Shown: piece by piece, positions 30,836-41,399 of the stretch
Layout of the letters: each line of letters starts with the position of its first letter
Numbering within the stretch: the first letter of the stretch is position 1
From: Incurvaria masculella
Taxonomy: Eukaryota; Arthropoda; Insecta; Lepidoptera; Incurvariidae
Length of the DNA: 64,000 nt
Assembly: GCA_946894095.1 (NCBI GenBank)
Contig: OX335660.1
Location: forward strand, 6,081,001 to 6,145,000
Direction of reading: 5' to 3'
Program-made: the position numbers and the translations under genes
The notes under the pieces: model-generated
What the model saw: only the letters and a program-made list of their open reading frames with translations
The model's database searches: none
Told to the model about the DNA's origin: nothing

Positions 30836-32856
30836 GTTAACTGGAAAAAAATCAACTCTCCGCATACTATTTTTCAAATTCTTAAACCTGAATCGGTTGC
30901 GAGTTCACCGCGCACCTTAAAAAAAGTATTATTATTCTGAGTTAGTACTTACCACAAAACAAAAACGTTGTGATATTTTTTAATATTTTTCTAAGTGGCT
31001 CCGCAATTTTAACTGAATTCCAAAAACTTAATCGAAAAAATAATGTAAGTATATAATTATCGAACCTTCTCACAACATTTTACAGGAATCGGATGAGAAG
31101 TGCGACACTAACCGTGTACACTACGAAAGTGCCTTTATTTAGCATGCCTCTGCTCTTCATGTTGTTATAACCCGTGATTCTGTGATACACCGATTGCGTC
31201 GCGTGTCGATATCCGGTGTCACAGGAAGTGGCGGCAGCGCAGATAGCCACCCACTAGGAATCGGGGACACCACCAGCGTCTGGATAGGACACTACTAGGC
31301 TGAAGAGTTGATATTTTTCCGGCAGAAGTATTAGATTAAATCGTCATGTGCAGGATTGATGGTGTCTTTTTATTAATTTATAAAAACGAGAGGTGCCCCA
31401 GCAAGACAAAGCAAACAAATCTTCTTTTGTAATTTTATTTATTCGCGAAGCAAACGTTACCGGATCGTACATAGCTAGGTGTGACTTTGGTAAACTTTTT
31501 GGGAATACGCACTTAGATTTCTGCAACTTTGAAAGTTACTTTAAAGCAAATAAAAACACCGTAATGGTTCTATTTAAGTTGACGATAATGCATTGTTAGG
31601 GATTGCATATTATATTGCTTATATATATTGCTCAAATAGCAAACTGAGCAATGTTGGCAAGTTATGTGGAAACAGCAGACAGGAAAGTGCGCGTAGGATT
31701 GGCACATAATGGCATAAACCACAGTAATTAGAGACGTTACGATTTTCATCATGTTTTCACGATGACACATCCTCCGTGATATTGTTTCTGAGTCTACAAA
31801 CACGCGAAGTCATCGATACGACCAACAGCGGTGATCGATTTGTAATTTTCCTTATGTAACGCAAAATTCATTTGTTATTAGTAACACTGTGATTATGAAC
31901 CACAACTCGAGTAAAGTGGTCGTGCGGCTGTGAGTGACGAGTGACTTCAGTGACCTGAGCGAAGTGATCTACAACCAAAGTAACGAGTGAATAAAGTGAT
32001 CCGAGAGAACGGATGCATCGCCAAAGAATAATTCCTAAATATGTTTAGTCTAAATTAAGGGTGATGATGACACTGACTTGCGAGGGTTGTGCTGCCTGAT
32101 GACGTCACCAGTGTTCTGGCACGTGATTTGTGGAGAGCAGGATGAGCCGTCTCTTCCGCCGTCGCTTCTGCTTCGGGACCAAGGGAAAGTTCGCGAAACT
32201 ATGGGTTCGTTTTTTTGTGTAATCATAGTTTGTCTAGTATTCCTGGTGATCGGAGATGGTGATCAGAGAGGTATACCCCTCTTTTGGATGTTGATTTCAG
32301 AGGAAATAAGAACTCGCTTGTTTGTAATGTTTCATCAAATACTTTCGAAATAGAAAGGAATGGAGAAAATAATTCGCCACTCCTTTATATTTCTTTGAAG
32401 ATGTGGGCAAGAGTCGTGGTGGAGTTACAGAACAATTTAGAAGAAAACATAGGCTTATTTTTGTGTAAATCATAGTAAAATCGTCAAAGCCGTATTATTA
32501 TACTATCACTAGTAACATTGTAATATTACAGATCCTTGTCAATCGTTTCGATATTCATCAATGCTAATATTATGATATCATCAGAGTTTGACTTGACATA
32601 GTTCTCGCACGAGAGATCTTCGCTTTCGAATATCCCTATTTCCACGATACTCTTCAAGGTTTCGGTGTAAAAGGTGGGTTCTACACTTTAGGATAGTTAC
32701 TCTAAGTTACTAATTCGTTTAGTGTTTCTTAAACACCAAACACTATGCTCTCGCAAACGCAATTTGAACTTTGGTGTCCCTGCGTTTCGTTTTCCTGAAA
32801 ATGCCGCCGAGACGGGCTCGAATAAAAGCTGAGCGATAATGTTTGCTTGTCCGCAG
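30836..32856. other. Intron upstream of exon 3; nothing recognised
   Basis: About 2 kb without a repeat I can name, unusual for this window. Short frames have no motif. Conserved regulatory sequence would be worth seeking here. Confidence 0.4.
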
Positions 32857-32976
32857 GCGGAACTGGTCGCGGCGGTGCGGCGGCGCGGGCGCGGCGCCGA
32901 CGGCAGCGACGACGACGAGGACCTCGGCCTGCCGCGCAGCCCCCCCGCCAGCCCCCCCACCGACAAGGCTGACAAG
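32857..32976 (+). CDS. CRACD-like gene, acidic/proline exon
   Basis: Acceptor TTGTCCGCAG, donor GACAAG|GTACGT. Forty codons in phase 0 at both ends: AELVAAVRRRGRGADG, then SDDDEDLGLPRSPPASPPTDKADK. An Arg-rich start, an acidic core and SPP repeats suggest a disordered linker. Phase matches exons 2 and 4. GC content is near 75%, and a 156-codon antisense frame over it is a compositional shadow. Because it is a multiple of three in phase 0 it could be skipped without frameshift. Confidence 0.78.
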
Positions 32977-33260
32977 GTACGTGCGCGGCGCCCCAGCCAC
33001 CATCCCCCTTCCGACAGGCTGACTACTGCCTTCCCTGCGACAGTTCGCCTGTTGTCGGAACCGGAGCCGACTAGACTAAGAGAAACCTCGGCCTGTCGGT
33101 CAGTTCTCTCACCGACAGGGCTGCTTGCAAGATCCCCGCGATAGTTCATCTTTAGGTGGAGCTGCAACCGACCAGGAGGACCTCGGATTGCCGCGCAGCC
33201 CCCATCAATAGGGCTAAATACAGGTTTCTCGCGACAGTTCGTCTATAGGAGGAGTTGAAC
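32977..33260 (+). pseudogene. Decayed partial copies of exon 3 in tandem
   Basis: GAAACCTCGGCCTGTCGGTCAG...CACCGACAGGGCT (about 33082-33121) and GAGGACCTCGGATTGCCGCGCAGCCCC (about 33176-33204) echo the exon 3 sequence GAGGACCTCGGCCTGCCGCGCAGCCCC. A shared linker, GCGACAGTTCGCCTG / GCGATAGTTCATCT / GCGACAGTTCGTCT, recurs near 33037, 33138 and 33227. A third echo (AGGAACTCGGCTTGCCGATCAGCCCC) is at 33838-33865 beyond an inserted MITE. Frames are broken. Confidence 0.7.
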
Positions 33261-33455
33261 CCAATCAGTGTTTGTTTTGCGCAGGCTAATCGACTTTCCC
33301 TTCGTTGTTCTTTCTTTCTTTCTATTGTATAGCGCGCCCAGTGACCAACCGTTAGGTTATGCTCAGAGAGACGCTATTTCCGCTGCACGCCCGAAAACGT
33401 CCAGGTGGGGACCATAGCCCCGTAGGTCTTCAGACTGACCACTCAGAGACTGTAG
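33261..33455. other. Unassigned intron
   Basis: Contains (TTTC)n near 33309-33322. Nothing else seen. Confidence 0.35.
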
Positions 33456-33826
33456 TCCCAGTTGTCACCTAAATTGGCGTTTACGGCAAACCGATCGACT
33501 GGCATTTTCAACTGTATGGAGAAATTGAAGAGCGCGCGCAGTGGGCTACTAACATTTGCGAGTCCGAGTTCGATTTGACCATGGAGGTGAGGAAATTCTT
33601 CACCTCCATGGATTTGACAGCTTACTTAACGTTGCCGTAAATCCGTCGACGTTGCCGTTTACGCCGACTCCGCGTTTTCATACAAATCGAAAGTCCGAGT
33701 TTAACTTTGACAGCTTGAAGAAGTTTTAAAGAATATCTAGTAAAAACTTGTATGGAGTTTGACGTTTTTACGGAAAACGCGAGTGGATCGGTTTGCCGTA
33801 AACGCCTATTTAGGTGACAACTGGGA
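33456..33826 (+). mobile_element. MITE D, second copy, carrying a 31-bp foldback insert
   Basis: TCCCAGTTGTCACCTAAATTGGCG on the left, TTAGGTGACAACTGGGA on the right. Same interior as 12155-12491. A separate palindromic insertion at 33580-33610 interrupts it. It lies among decayed exon-3 copies. Confidence 0.88.
33572..33618. mobile_element. 31-bp palindromic insertion with 8-bp target duplication
   Basis: GATTTGAC (33572-33579), then CATGGAGGTGAGGAAATTCTTCACCTCCATG, then GATTTGAC (33611-33618). The sister MITE at 12155 lacks the insert at this point. 8-bp duplication suits hAT-type transposases. Confidence 0.85.
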
Positions 33827-34144
33827 CAAGAGGCTCAGGAGGAACTCGGCTTGCCGATCAGCCCCAGAGCTAATAAAGTGCGTAGGAACCCCTCACCCTA
33901 ACTCGACCGGCGACCCATTGCAAGACGCGAGTAGGTTGCGTCTCAAAAACACGCTGTCACAACTGAACTCCGAGCGGCCGAGTTGCTCGTATTTACAAAT
34001 TCGTAATGGCCAAGAACAATGCGCTTCTGCGGTCGCGTTCTCGCAACGAACAAGAAAAATCACTTTTGGGTGATTAACGCGACATCTGCACCACATTCAC
34101 ACGGTGTTGGTGTAATGTGGCCCGGTTTCTTGAGTGAAGTAAGG
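33827..34144. other. Exon-3 echo and unassigned intron
   Basis: 33838-33865 resembles exon 3. The rest is unassigned; a 104-codon frame crosses the MITE boundary and is not a gene. Confidence 0.4.
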
Positions 34145-34357
34145 TTTTTAGGGTTCCGTACGCAAAGGGTGAAAACGGAACGCTATTACTAAGCCTCCGC
34201 TGTCCGTCCGTCCGTCCGTACGTCCGTCCGTCCGTCCGTCCGTCCCGTCTGTCACAGGGACCGTAATAGGTAAGCAGCTGAAATCTTCACAGAGTATGTA
34301 TTTATTTTGCCATTATAACATCAAATAAGTAAAATGAAAAAATAATAAAAATTAATG
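34145..34357 (+). mobile_element. (GTCY)n MITE, 3'-truncated
   Basis: TTTTTAGGGTTCCGTACGCAAAGGG, a long GTCC run (34201-34250), TTTATTTTGCCATTATAACATC, then lost. Confidence 0.82.
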
Positions 34358-35294
34358 TTCTCGAGTTCCAAAGACACGTAAGAACTGCACAGAACGCCAT
34401 TTGGTTGAACATTCGATGTTGCACGAATCGTTAGCGAACTGACTACCCGATTGACTGATGTTTACTACCATCAGTATATTATTACCTCGATTATCACTAA
34501 AACATGGCTACGCTGCCGCTATACATATCCTTACTCCATGGTCTGCAAGTATGACCTCTCCACTTCTGGGTGTTTACTCACCACAAACTGCATACCGGTT
34601 ATTTGGAGCTCAATGACGCGGATTATGTCCGCTTGAGCGAATCGTTATTGCTCGAAAGTCTTAAAAGGCAATGAGACCGGTACTCGAGACGATTAAGGCT
34701 TGTCTCCGCGTCCGGGTACGCAGCAGAAATCACAGAATTTGGCAACAAATTCAATTTTAAGAGCACATGGCGAACAATTGTACTGGTGTCGCCATCTACG
34801 GAGTTTTGCCACCATTACACGATGCTTCTTATTGTGGCGGAAAGATGGCGTTGCGGGCGGGTTGTGTTCTATGACTGATGCTTTTATGGCAATTTACGTT
34901 ATTTTGTCGTCATATTTGTCATGAGCGTTTCTCATCACTTCGGCAAAATTGTATAGATAATTTGGGCCAGTACTTCGATTAGCTAAAATAAAAAAATAAC
35001 CAACATTTTTATTTTTTACAATTTTTATACAAATCTCCAATTTCATAGGAAAATACCTAATATGTATACGCTTATCTAACTTGGTGAGGAAATGACAGGA
35101 CTCGATATCCGTAAGGCTAGTTTGGAGTTTTATCATGTTATTTAGCAGCATTTCCTTATCCCGCAGTTCAGTATGATCCACAGAATAGAAAAGGAAGAAG
35201 AATTGGTATGTTTGCGTTACCCGGGTCTCCTTCGTATGGCCATATTTTCCATGTACTTTAGAGTATAACGACTCTAAAGTACATGGTAAAGTAC
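34358..35294. repeat. Unassigned intron with a perfect 16-bp-arm hairpin
   Basis: CCATGTACTTTAGAGT (35249-35264), 6-base loop, ACTCTAAAGTACATGG (35271-35286). GCACAGAACGCCATTTGG near 34388 matches a phrase near 5918. Otherwise unassigned. Confidence 0.6.
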
Positions 35295-35685
35295 ATATAC
35301 CCTATCAATTCCCCATATATAATTCTCTTAATGTTTTACTTTTACAAATTTTGGAATATAAAATATGTTGTCCGTTTATTTATTTTCTAATATGCGTTTT
35401 AGACTGGAAAACAATGGCTAATAAACATTGGAAAACTGTCTTTTTTAACGTTAATTTTCAATTTTTTTAAAGAAAAATACAGATTTTTTAAAGAAATACA
35501 AAGGATTCATTGATACGAACATATTAAAGAATGAAGCTCTCTCAAGCGTTTAGGGGTAGAGAAACGTTGGAAGACGATTCGGCAAACGGCAAAAAGTGAC
35601 TTGACCCAATGGACAAAAAATGCATTTCTTACAATTTTCCATCTTAGATTTCGTGTGACTTCACGCCAGCCGGCACAGATTCGAG
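35295..35685 (+). repeat. Dispersed repeat J, second long copy
   Basis: CCCTATCAATTCCCCATATATAATTCTCTTAATGTTTTAC, GGCTAATAAACATTGG, GAAAAATACAGATTTTTT, AATGAAGCTCTCTCAAGCG, GGAAGACGATTCGGC, AATGCATTTCTTA, GTGACTTCACGCCAGCC, in the same order as 27070-27532. Confidence 0.7.
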
Positions 35686-35820
35686 TGGGAAGCCTGCCGC
35701 GCGTGTTAGCAGACTGGTATCAGCCCTGAGTAGACAACCCTACGAGGAGTCGATATACTTGGATAAACACGGCGCGCACGCGGCGAAATCAGTGACAAAA
35801 TCACATTGATAGATTATTTT
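35686..35820. other. Unassigned link
   Basis: Short CpG-bearing stretch (CACGGCGCGCACGCGGCG). Nothing recognised. Confidence 0.3.
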
Positions 35821-36015
35821 TTCATGTAACTGGACATGAATGGCTTTTGGCCGGCTACATTCAACTGGATGGAAAACAGTGACAATTTTCATTGCCACTT
35901 CGACCATCGTTCATTCAATGCGATGGTAGCAACACGGGCGGGATTAACCCTACCATCTAGTAAGTAAGGAAGGGGACTTAAAGTTTTACGTGGAATCCGA
36001 ACTACGGCCAGAGTG
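35821..36015 (-). mobile_element. 5S-subfamily SINE body, inverted
   Basis: TTCATGTAACTGGACATGAATGG, CTACATTCAACTGGATGGAAAAC, GATGGTAGCAACACGGGCGGGATTAACCC, TTTTACGTGGAATCCGAACTACGGCCAG. The head is cut by MITE D at 36016. Confidence 0.75.
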
Positions 36016-36243
36016 GTCAGACTGACTTCTCACCTAAATTAGCGTTTACGGCAAACCGATCGACTGGCGTTTTCCGTAAAAACGTCAAACTCCATACAAG
36101 TTTTTACTAGATATTCTGTGGTTTTACATCTTTAAGCTGTCAAAGTCAAACTCGGACTTCCGATTTGTATGAAAACATGGAGTGGACGTAAACGGCAACG
36201 TCGACGTATTCACGCCAGGTGTCGAATCAAACTCGGACTGGCA
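36016..36243 (-). mobile_element. MITE D, partial, inverted
   Basis: ACTTCTCACCTAAATTAGCGTTTACGG + CAAACCGATCGACTGGCG, then AACTCCATACAAGTTTTTACTAG and AACGGCAACGTCGACGTATT. The far terminus is missing. Confidence 0.8.
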
Positions 36244-37404
36244 AGCTATAGGACCAAACATCTCCAATTTTCGAAAACTACCAATTCAACTTCAATGTAC
36301 AGAGCGCATCACTCTCGACGCCATAGTAGGCATTGGCATTTGCAAGGAAAACATATGTGGGGAAAAGTCCAATGTGTGGCGTCTAGGCTGATGCCGTTTG
36401 TACGTGCAAACATAGTCGCAGACGTATTGGAGGGTTTGTGTAGGTAGGAACTGACTTGACAAACGATATTTTAGAGCACATTCTCACGCGGTGGCTTTAT
36501 TTCGACTGTTTGGCATACGATGCGCCGCCGGATTTCCATACTACTATATGGTCATTTTGACCATATAGCGGAGACGCTACATCGACCGCATGCCACTTCT
36601 CCTTCCTTTCTCTTCAGTGGTTCCCACCAACACATGCGTCTGCGCATGTTATTGGCGACAGCGGGTGTCATTGCAGGGCACATCTCCGTAATTCTTTCAT
36701 CTGATCTATGATCCATGACCCACTTCTCACGTGGCGTGTGTGCGCTTTCGCTGCAGTCTGTCAATGCGACGTTGCACTGTACGCATCGGTGCATTGTGTC
36801 GAGGCACCAACCTTTATTGGGCGGTGTTCAAAATCATCGTTTTCTCAAATCGAGTTTATGCGTGCAGTGTTGATCCGTGGGAATAGACGAATGTAATATA
36901 CGTAATCCCACAGGTCATTTGGGTTATAAGTCTGCCTGCCCTACAATTGTTCTGCATAGATATTTTATCTTGTTAAGAGTATCTCGAAAAACGTGGTCAT
37001 ACAGGTGGGGTATTTTTATTTTATTCATTTATGTATAGGTACACCAACAGTAAACACACGAACAACTTATAAAACTATGCTAACAGTACAATACTACAAG
37101 AGTAAGTGCCACATTCAGGGTGTGAGTACCAATTAATAGGTATACACAGCACCATTTTATTTCCATTTTATGGCCATTTCAAATTGGATGGATGGATCTT
37201 AGGCAAAATTCTTGTTTTTAAGGAAAGGAACTTTTAAGACTGCGAGATCTTCAGCTCAGAGAGCCACTAGTTGTGGGGGTCTGGGGCATCACGCCTGTGG
37301 CCACGGAACAGGGAATCAGCTAGAAATGCCTATTCGCGCTCGCTTGTCGCCGCCTTATATGCATACCTTTGGGTTATGTTACTAATTTGTCTTGAAACGT
37401 ATGG
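36244..37404. repeat. Intron with one dispersed repeat at about 36505-36650
   Basis: CGCCGGATTTCCATACTACTATATGGTCATTTTGACCATA...GCATGCCACTTCTCC...TCTCTTCAGTGGTT pairs with 6725-6830. Remaining parts (36244-36500, 36650-37404) are unassigned. Confidence 0.5.
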
Positions 37405-38045
37405 GGTCACTTCTATTTGGCCTTACATGCCAGAGGTCATGGGTTCAATTCCCTGGCCCGTTCATGCGCCATTTTCTTTCTCTTTCTGAGTTGCATAAGT
37501 GCATTTCGTCAAGAAATGCGAGCTTTTTTTTATGTAACTCGACATGGATGGCTAATACCAAACCGACCGTGAGTTACTAGCCTAACACACCACACGGGAA
37601 CTAGGTGACATGCCAGTACCTTCCTTAAATTGCTCGGCTACATTGAACTGGATGGACAACACGGACAATTTTCATTGCCGCTTCGACCATCGTTCATTCA
37701 ATGCGATGGTACGAACCCGGGTAGGATTAACTCTACCGTCTAGTAAGTAAGGAAGGCGATCTAAAGTTTTATGTGGACTCCGAACCACGGCCAGCCTCAA
37801 CGGTGCTGCTCGATGCTTCATAATCCGTAAGGTGGAGGGTTAAGCCCCTCCATGCGGTACCATCGCATTGAATGAAATTATGGTCAAAACGGCTATGAGT
37901 AATTGTCCGTATTTTCCATCCAGTTAAATCTAGCCGTGCTCATAAATGGAGGGCCCTGGCATGGCGCCAAGTTCCTTTAGGAATGCAGTATGTTGAGCTG
38001 ATACCTTGACGGTGGCTATGGAATAACTATCCATGTCCAGCTCGA
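37405..38045 (+). mobile_element. tRNA-headed SINE split by an inverted 5S-subfamily SINE
   Basis: Head and first body part at 37405-37525 (GGTCATGGGTTCAATTCCC, GAGTTGCATAAGTGCATTTCGTCAAG); second part at about 37830-38045 (AAGGTGGAGGGTTAAGCCCC, GGTACCATCGCATTG, CCCTGGCATGGCGCC, CTATCCATGTCCAG). Between them, 37526-37810 is an inverted SINE (T8 tail, CCAACCGACC, TACATTGAACTGGATGG, TGGACTCCGAACCACGGCCAGCC). Confidence 0.75.
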
Positions 38046-38125
38046 ACGGCGTCGTAGCCTAGTGGCGCTGGGACTAGACTAGCATACCAGAGGTCTGGGT
38101 TCAAATCCTCGCCCCGTTCGTCCTG
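38046..38125 (+). mobile_element. Isolated tRNA-like SINE head
   Basis: GGCGTCGTAGCCTAGTGGCGCTGGGAC (box A TAGCCTAGTGGC) and GGTCTGGGTTCAAATCCTCGCC (box B GGTTCAAATCC), not followed by the usual body. It shows the ancestral tRNA-like structure best. Confidence 0.72.
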
Positions 38126-38294
38126 TGATTGTAAGCAGTGGCAAATACTTTTGTAAACGTAGACTAAGTGGACGTTGAAAAAAAAATCCAGCGGAGTTTC
38201 TTGCCAGTTCTTCTTCGCTGGAATCGCTGAACTGGCTAATGATAAAATATGACAAATCCGAGTGCAGTGTACTGTCTATGGATGATGAATAAAC
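38126..38294 (+). mobile_element. LINE-tail-like trailer
   Basis: GGAGTTTCTTGCCAGTTCTTCTTCGCTGGAATC and the ending GATGAATAAACAAAAAAAAA resemble trailers of lepidopteran LINEs; a related phrase is at 29739-29770. Together with 38046-38125 this may be a different SINE: tRNA-like head plus LINE-type tail. Confidence 0.5.
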
Positions 38295-38568
38295 AAAAAA
38301 AAACCGGCCAAGTGCGAGTCGGTCTCGCACACGAAGGGTTCCGTACCATCATAAAAGATTTAATACACAAAATCACGTATTTTGTCACCCTCTAATTTTA
38401 TTTATTTTTAATCTTAACTATTTGTTGTTATGGCGGCAAAATCAATACACACTCTGTGAACATTTCAGCTGTCTATCTGTTACGGATACTGAGATACAGC
38501 CCGGTGACAGACGGACGGACGGACGGACGGACAGTTCCGTTGTCACCCTTTGGGTACGGAACCCTAAC
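38295..38568 (-). mobile_element. (GTCY)n MITE, inverted
   Basis: AAAACCGGCCAAGTGCGAGTCGGTCTCGCAC to CACCCTTTGGGTACGGAACCCTAA, with five GGAC units. Confidence 0.87.
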
Positions 38569-38574
38569 AAACAT

Positions 38575-38862
38575 CTACGCAGCATAAATTGTTCATGGGT
38601 ACATGTAAAACTGCGGGTCCCCTTCCCCTACTAGGTGGTAGGGTTTAAGCCCGCCCGGATTGGTACCATCGCATTGAATGAAAAGATAGTCGATGCGGCA
38701 ATGAAAAATTGTCCGTGTTTTCCATCCAGTTCAATGTAGCCGTGCTCATAGAGAGAAGGACCTGGCATGGCACCTAATTCCTTCGGGAATGTGGTGTATT
38801 GAGCTAACATCATAACGGTAGTTGTGTGGTATTAGCCATCCATGTCAGTTTGCATAAAAAAA
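38575..38862 (+). mobile_element. SINE body, head missing
   Basis: TACATGTAAAACTGCGGGTCCCCTTCCCC, CTACTAGGTGGTAGGG, GGTACCATCGCATTGAATG, GGACCTGGCATGGCACC, GCCATCCATGTCAGTTTGCATAAAAAAAA. Very close to the copy at 4917-5298. Confidence 0.82.
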
Positions 38863-38924
38863 AGTTACATAACAAAATTGGCATTTCTAGTTCGCTATTC
38901 TCAATTCTGTGCCCGCGCCCGCAT

Positions 38925-40398
38925 CCACCCGACCATAGCCTGCTGTATTGTTTTGTGTTTGTGTGTGTGTTACAAGCCGTGAAGTAGGATTAGCAGCGTC
39001 TCATTTTCAGGTAGTGGTAGGCCTACCGATATCTTAGCTTTGTATGAAGGCTCTTTCTATCTTATCGAGCTGAGGTCAAAATATTATCGAAAGACGCTGA
39101 TTCTAGCCTTGTTCTAGGTATTAATTAGCCTTTTCTTACTTAATTAATGTAACTGTATCTTTTAGCAATAGTTTTTATGAGTAAATGATCATAAATTGTT
39201 TGCTATTTCGTGATTGTAATTAATGTAACAAATTAATCATTTTATTAATACGTTATAATTAATTTGTTACTGTGAAAAATGTGCATTACTTTGAGAGTGG
39301 AGCTAAAATAAAATATATGTATTATTTATATTTAGTTTATTGGTTCTTATTTTCTAAGCACAAATATCTCCAAACATAGATAGATATTCAAACATTCATT
39401 TTCAATTATTAACGCAACTACCTAAGACACAAAAAATATAATATTTACTACATATAATCTGCAAACATATACAACTGTACATGTCATCACTTGAATTAAT
39501 GTTTTCATTAGTAAACATTATTTAGTAGAAAAATATAGAGGACATCATATTTGCTAGATATATCTACAAAAATGGCATAATTTCTTTATGTAATAGAACC
39601 TGCCTCAAACACAAGGAAATTCATATCTACTACATATTTATCAATGACAATTTTCCGCGATTAAGGCAGGCCCTGGGATAGCTCCTAAATACTATTTGCT
39701 GTGTTGAGCTTGACTAATGATAATGTAATATGTCTAGTTCAATATGTTTAATAATATGTACGTAGGTATATGAAGCTTCAGGAAGGAGTCATTTTAAAAT
39801 ACATATCTTTATCGTTTAATCTGTTGCCATGTCTAAATACGTTTTCACTTAAATATGCTGCTACATTGAACTTTCAGAATAGATATCGACATTATATATA
39901 GGATTCTTCATTAAGAATTCTTCTTTATTATATAAATCTAATCTTATTTAATCAAATAATGCATATAGTGTGAAACAAAATAATTCTTAAACAAAATAAA
40001 ACCACCTAAATTATATATAACTAAACTAGCTCTTTTATTTAACAGAATGGGACTATAAGTACTCGGAAACATTTAAATCAAGTCACTGTCACACATATTT
40101 TGGCGCACACACTTCACTAACTTTCTTGTGTATGATTTTTAGAGGTTCACTGCTTGTAGAAACACCACTTATTTACATAATAACAACTAAATCAACACAT
40201 TTGAGTCAAATCACGAACGAACGAATCAAGCGCACTTCATAGCTGGCGGCACTAAGCATACTGAAAGGCGGGCCGGTACAATGTCGAAGCTACCTGCGTG
40301 TAGGCCTACGACTCGACGTACCGAATTTCTACTTAACGGTTTGTAACACACACACAAACGCAAAACAATACAGCAGGCTATGACCCGACGCATCCCCG
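38925..40398. mobile_element. ~1.5-kb AT-rich element flanked by ~65-bp inverted repeats
   Basis: ATAGCCTGCTGTATTGTTTTGTGTTTGTGTGTGTGTTACAAGCCGTGAAGTAG (38934-38987) reappears inverted at 40329-40381. TAGGCCTAC lies just inside both. The interior is about 75% A+T with no long frame. Could be a large non-autonomous foldback element or paired solo repeats. Confidence 0.6.
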
Positions 40399-40668
40399 CC
40401 TTCGCGCCATCACGCCATCACACCATCACACCGTCCTTGAAACTGATTCCGCGACGGCGCGCGTCGTGCCAGCGTGCGAATCCCCCGGGAGCGCCGCCCC
40501 GCCCCGCGCCGCAAGGCCGCGGTCGCGCTCGGCTCAGTGCCCGCGCGACACGCGCCCGACCGCGTCGGGGGGCGCGCCGTGTGAACGCGACTTTACTTTC
40601 GCGACGATCCGTTTAATTTGGTCGTGATTGATGCGTTTATTAATAAACTCGACGTAGGCTGTACGGGA
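40399..40668. other. CpG-rich patch
   Basis: GGAGCGCCGCCCCGCCCCGCGCCGC and CGCGACACGCGCCCGACCGCG. A 78-codon frame here is compositional. It lies between the AT-rich element and the minisatellite. No exon signals in phase with the gene were found. Confidence 0.35.
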
Positions 40669-41399
40669 TTAGGCTATTTGGAGGTTTAGCGGTGGAGTTT
40701 GACGATATAAAAAGGATTCAAGAGTGGAGTGGGCTTGCGGACTTAGGCTATTTCGAGGTTTAGTTGTGGAGTTTGACGATATAAAAAGGATTCAAGAGTG
40801 GAGTGGGCTTGCGGACTTAGGCTATTTCGAGGTTTAGTTGTGGAGTTTGACGATATAAAAAGGATTCAAGAGTGGAGTGGGCTTGCGGACTTAGGCTATT
40901 TCGAGGTTTAGTTGTGGAGTTTGACGATATAAAAAGGATTTAAGAGTGGAGTGGGCTTGCGGACTTAGGCTATTTCGAGGTTTAGTTGTGGAGTTTGACG
41001 ATATAAATAGGATTCAAGATTGGAGTGGGCTTGCGGACTTAGGCTATTTCGAGGTTTAGTTGTGGAGTTTGACGATATAAAAATGATTCAAGAGTGGAGT
41101 GGGCTTGCGGACTTAGGCTATTTCGAGGTTTAGTTGTGGAGTTTGACGATATAAAAATGATTCAAGAGTGGAGTGGACTTGCGGACTTAGGCTATTTCGA
41201 GGTTTAGTGGTGGAGTTTGACGATATAAAAAGGATTCAAGAGTGGAATGGGCTTGCGGACTTAGGCTATTTCGAGGTTTAGTGGTGGAGTTTGACGATAT
41301 AAAAAGGATTCAAGAGTGGAATGGGCTTGCAGACTTAGGCTATTTCGAGGTTTAGTGGTGGAGTTTGACGATATAAAAAGGATTCAATAGTGGAGTGGG
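40669..41399 (+). repeat. 74-bp minisatellite, 10 copies
   Basis: GACGATATAAA starts at 40701 and then every 74 bases to 41367. The unit reads GGAGTTTGACGATATAAAAAGGATTCAAGAGTGGAGTGGGCTTGCGGACTTAGGCTATTTCGAGGTTTAGTTGT. Copies differ by a few bases (TTGTGG vs TGGTGG; AAAAAGG vs AAAATGA). 74 is not a multiple of 3 and every unit has stops. Confidence 0.95.

Noticed and set aside
32697..33167. 156-codon minus-strand frame and a 101-codon plus-strand frame over exon 3
   Set aside because: Shadows of the GC-rich coding exon; only the plus frame with phase-0 splice sites joins the neighbouring exons.
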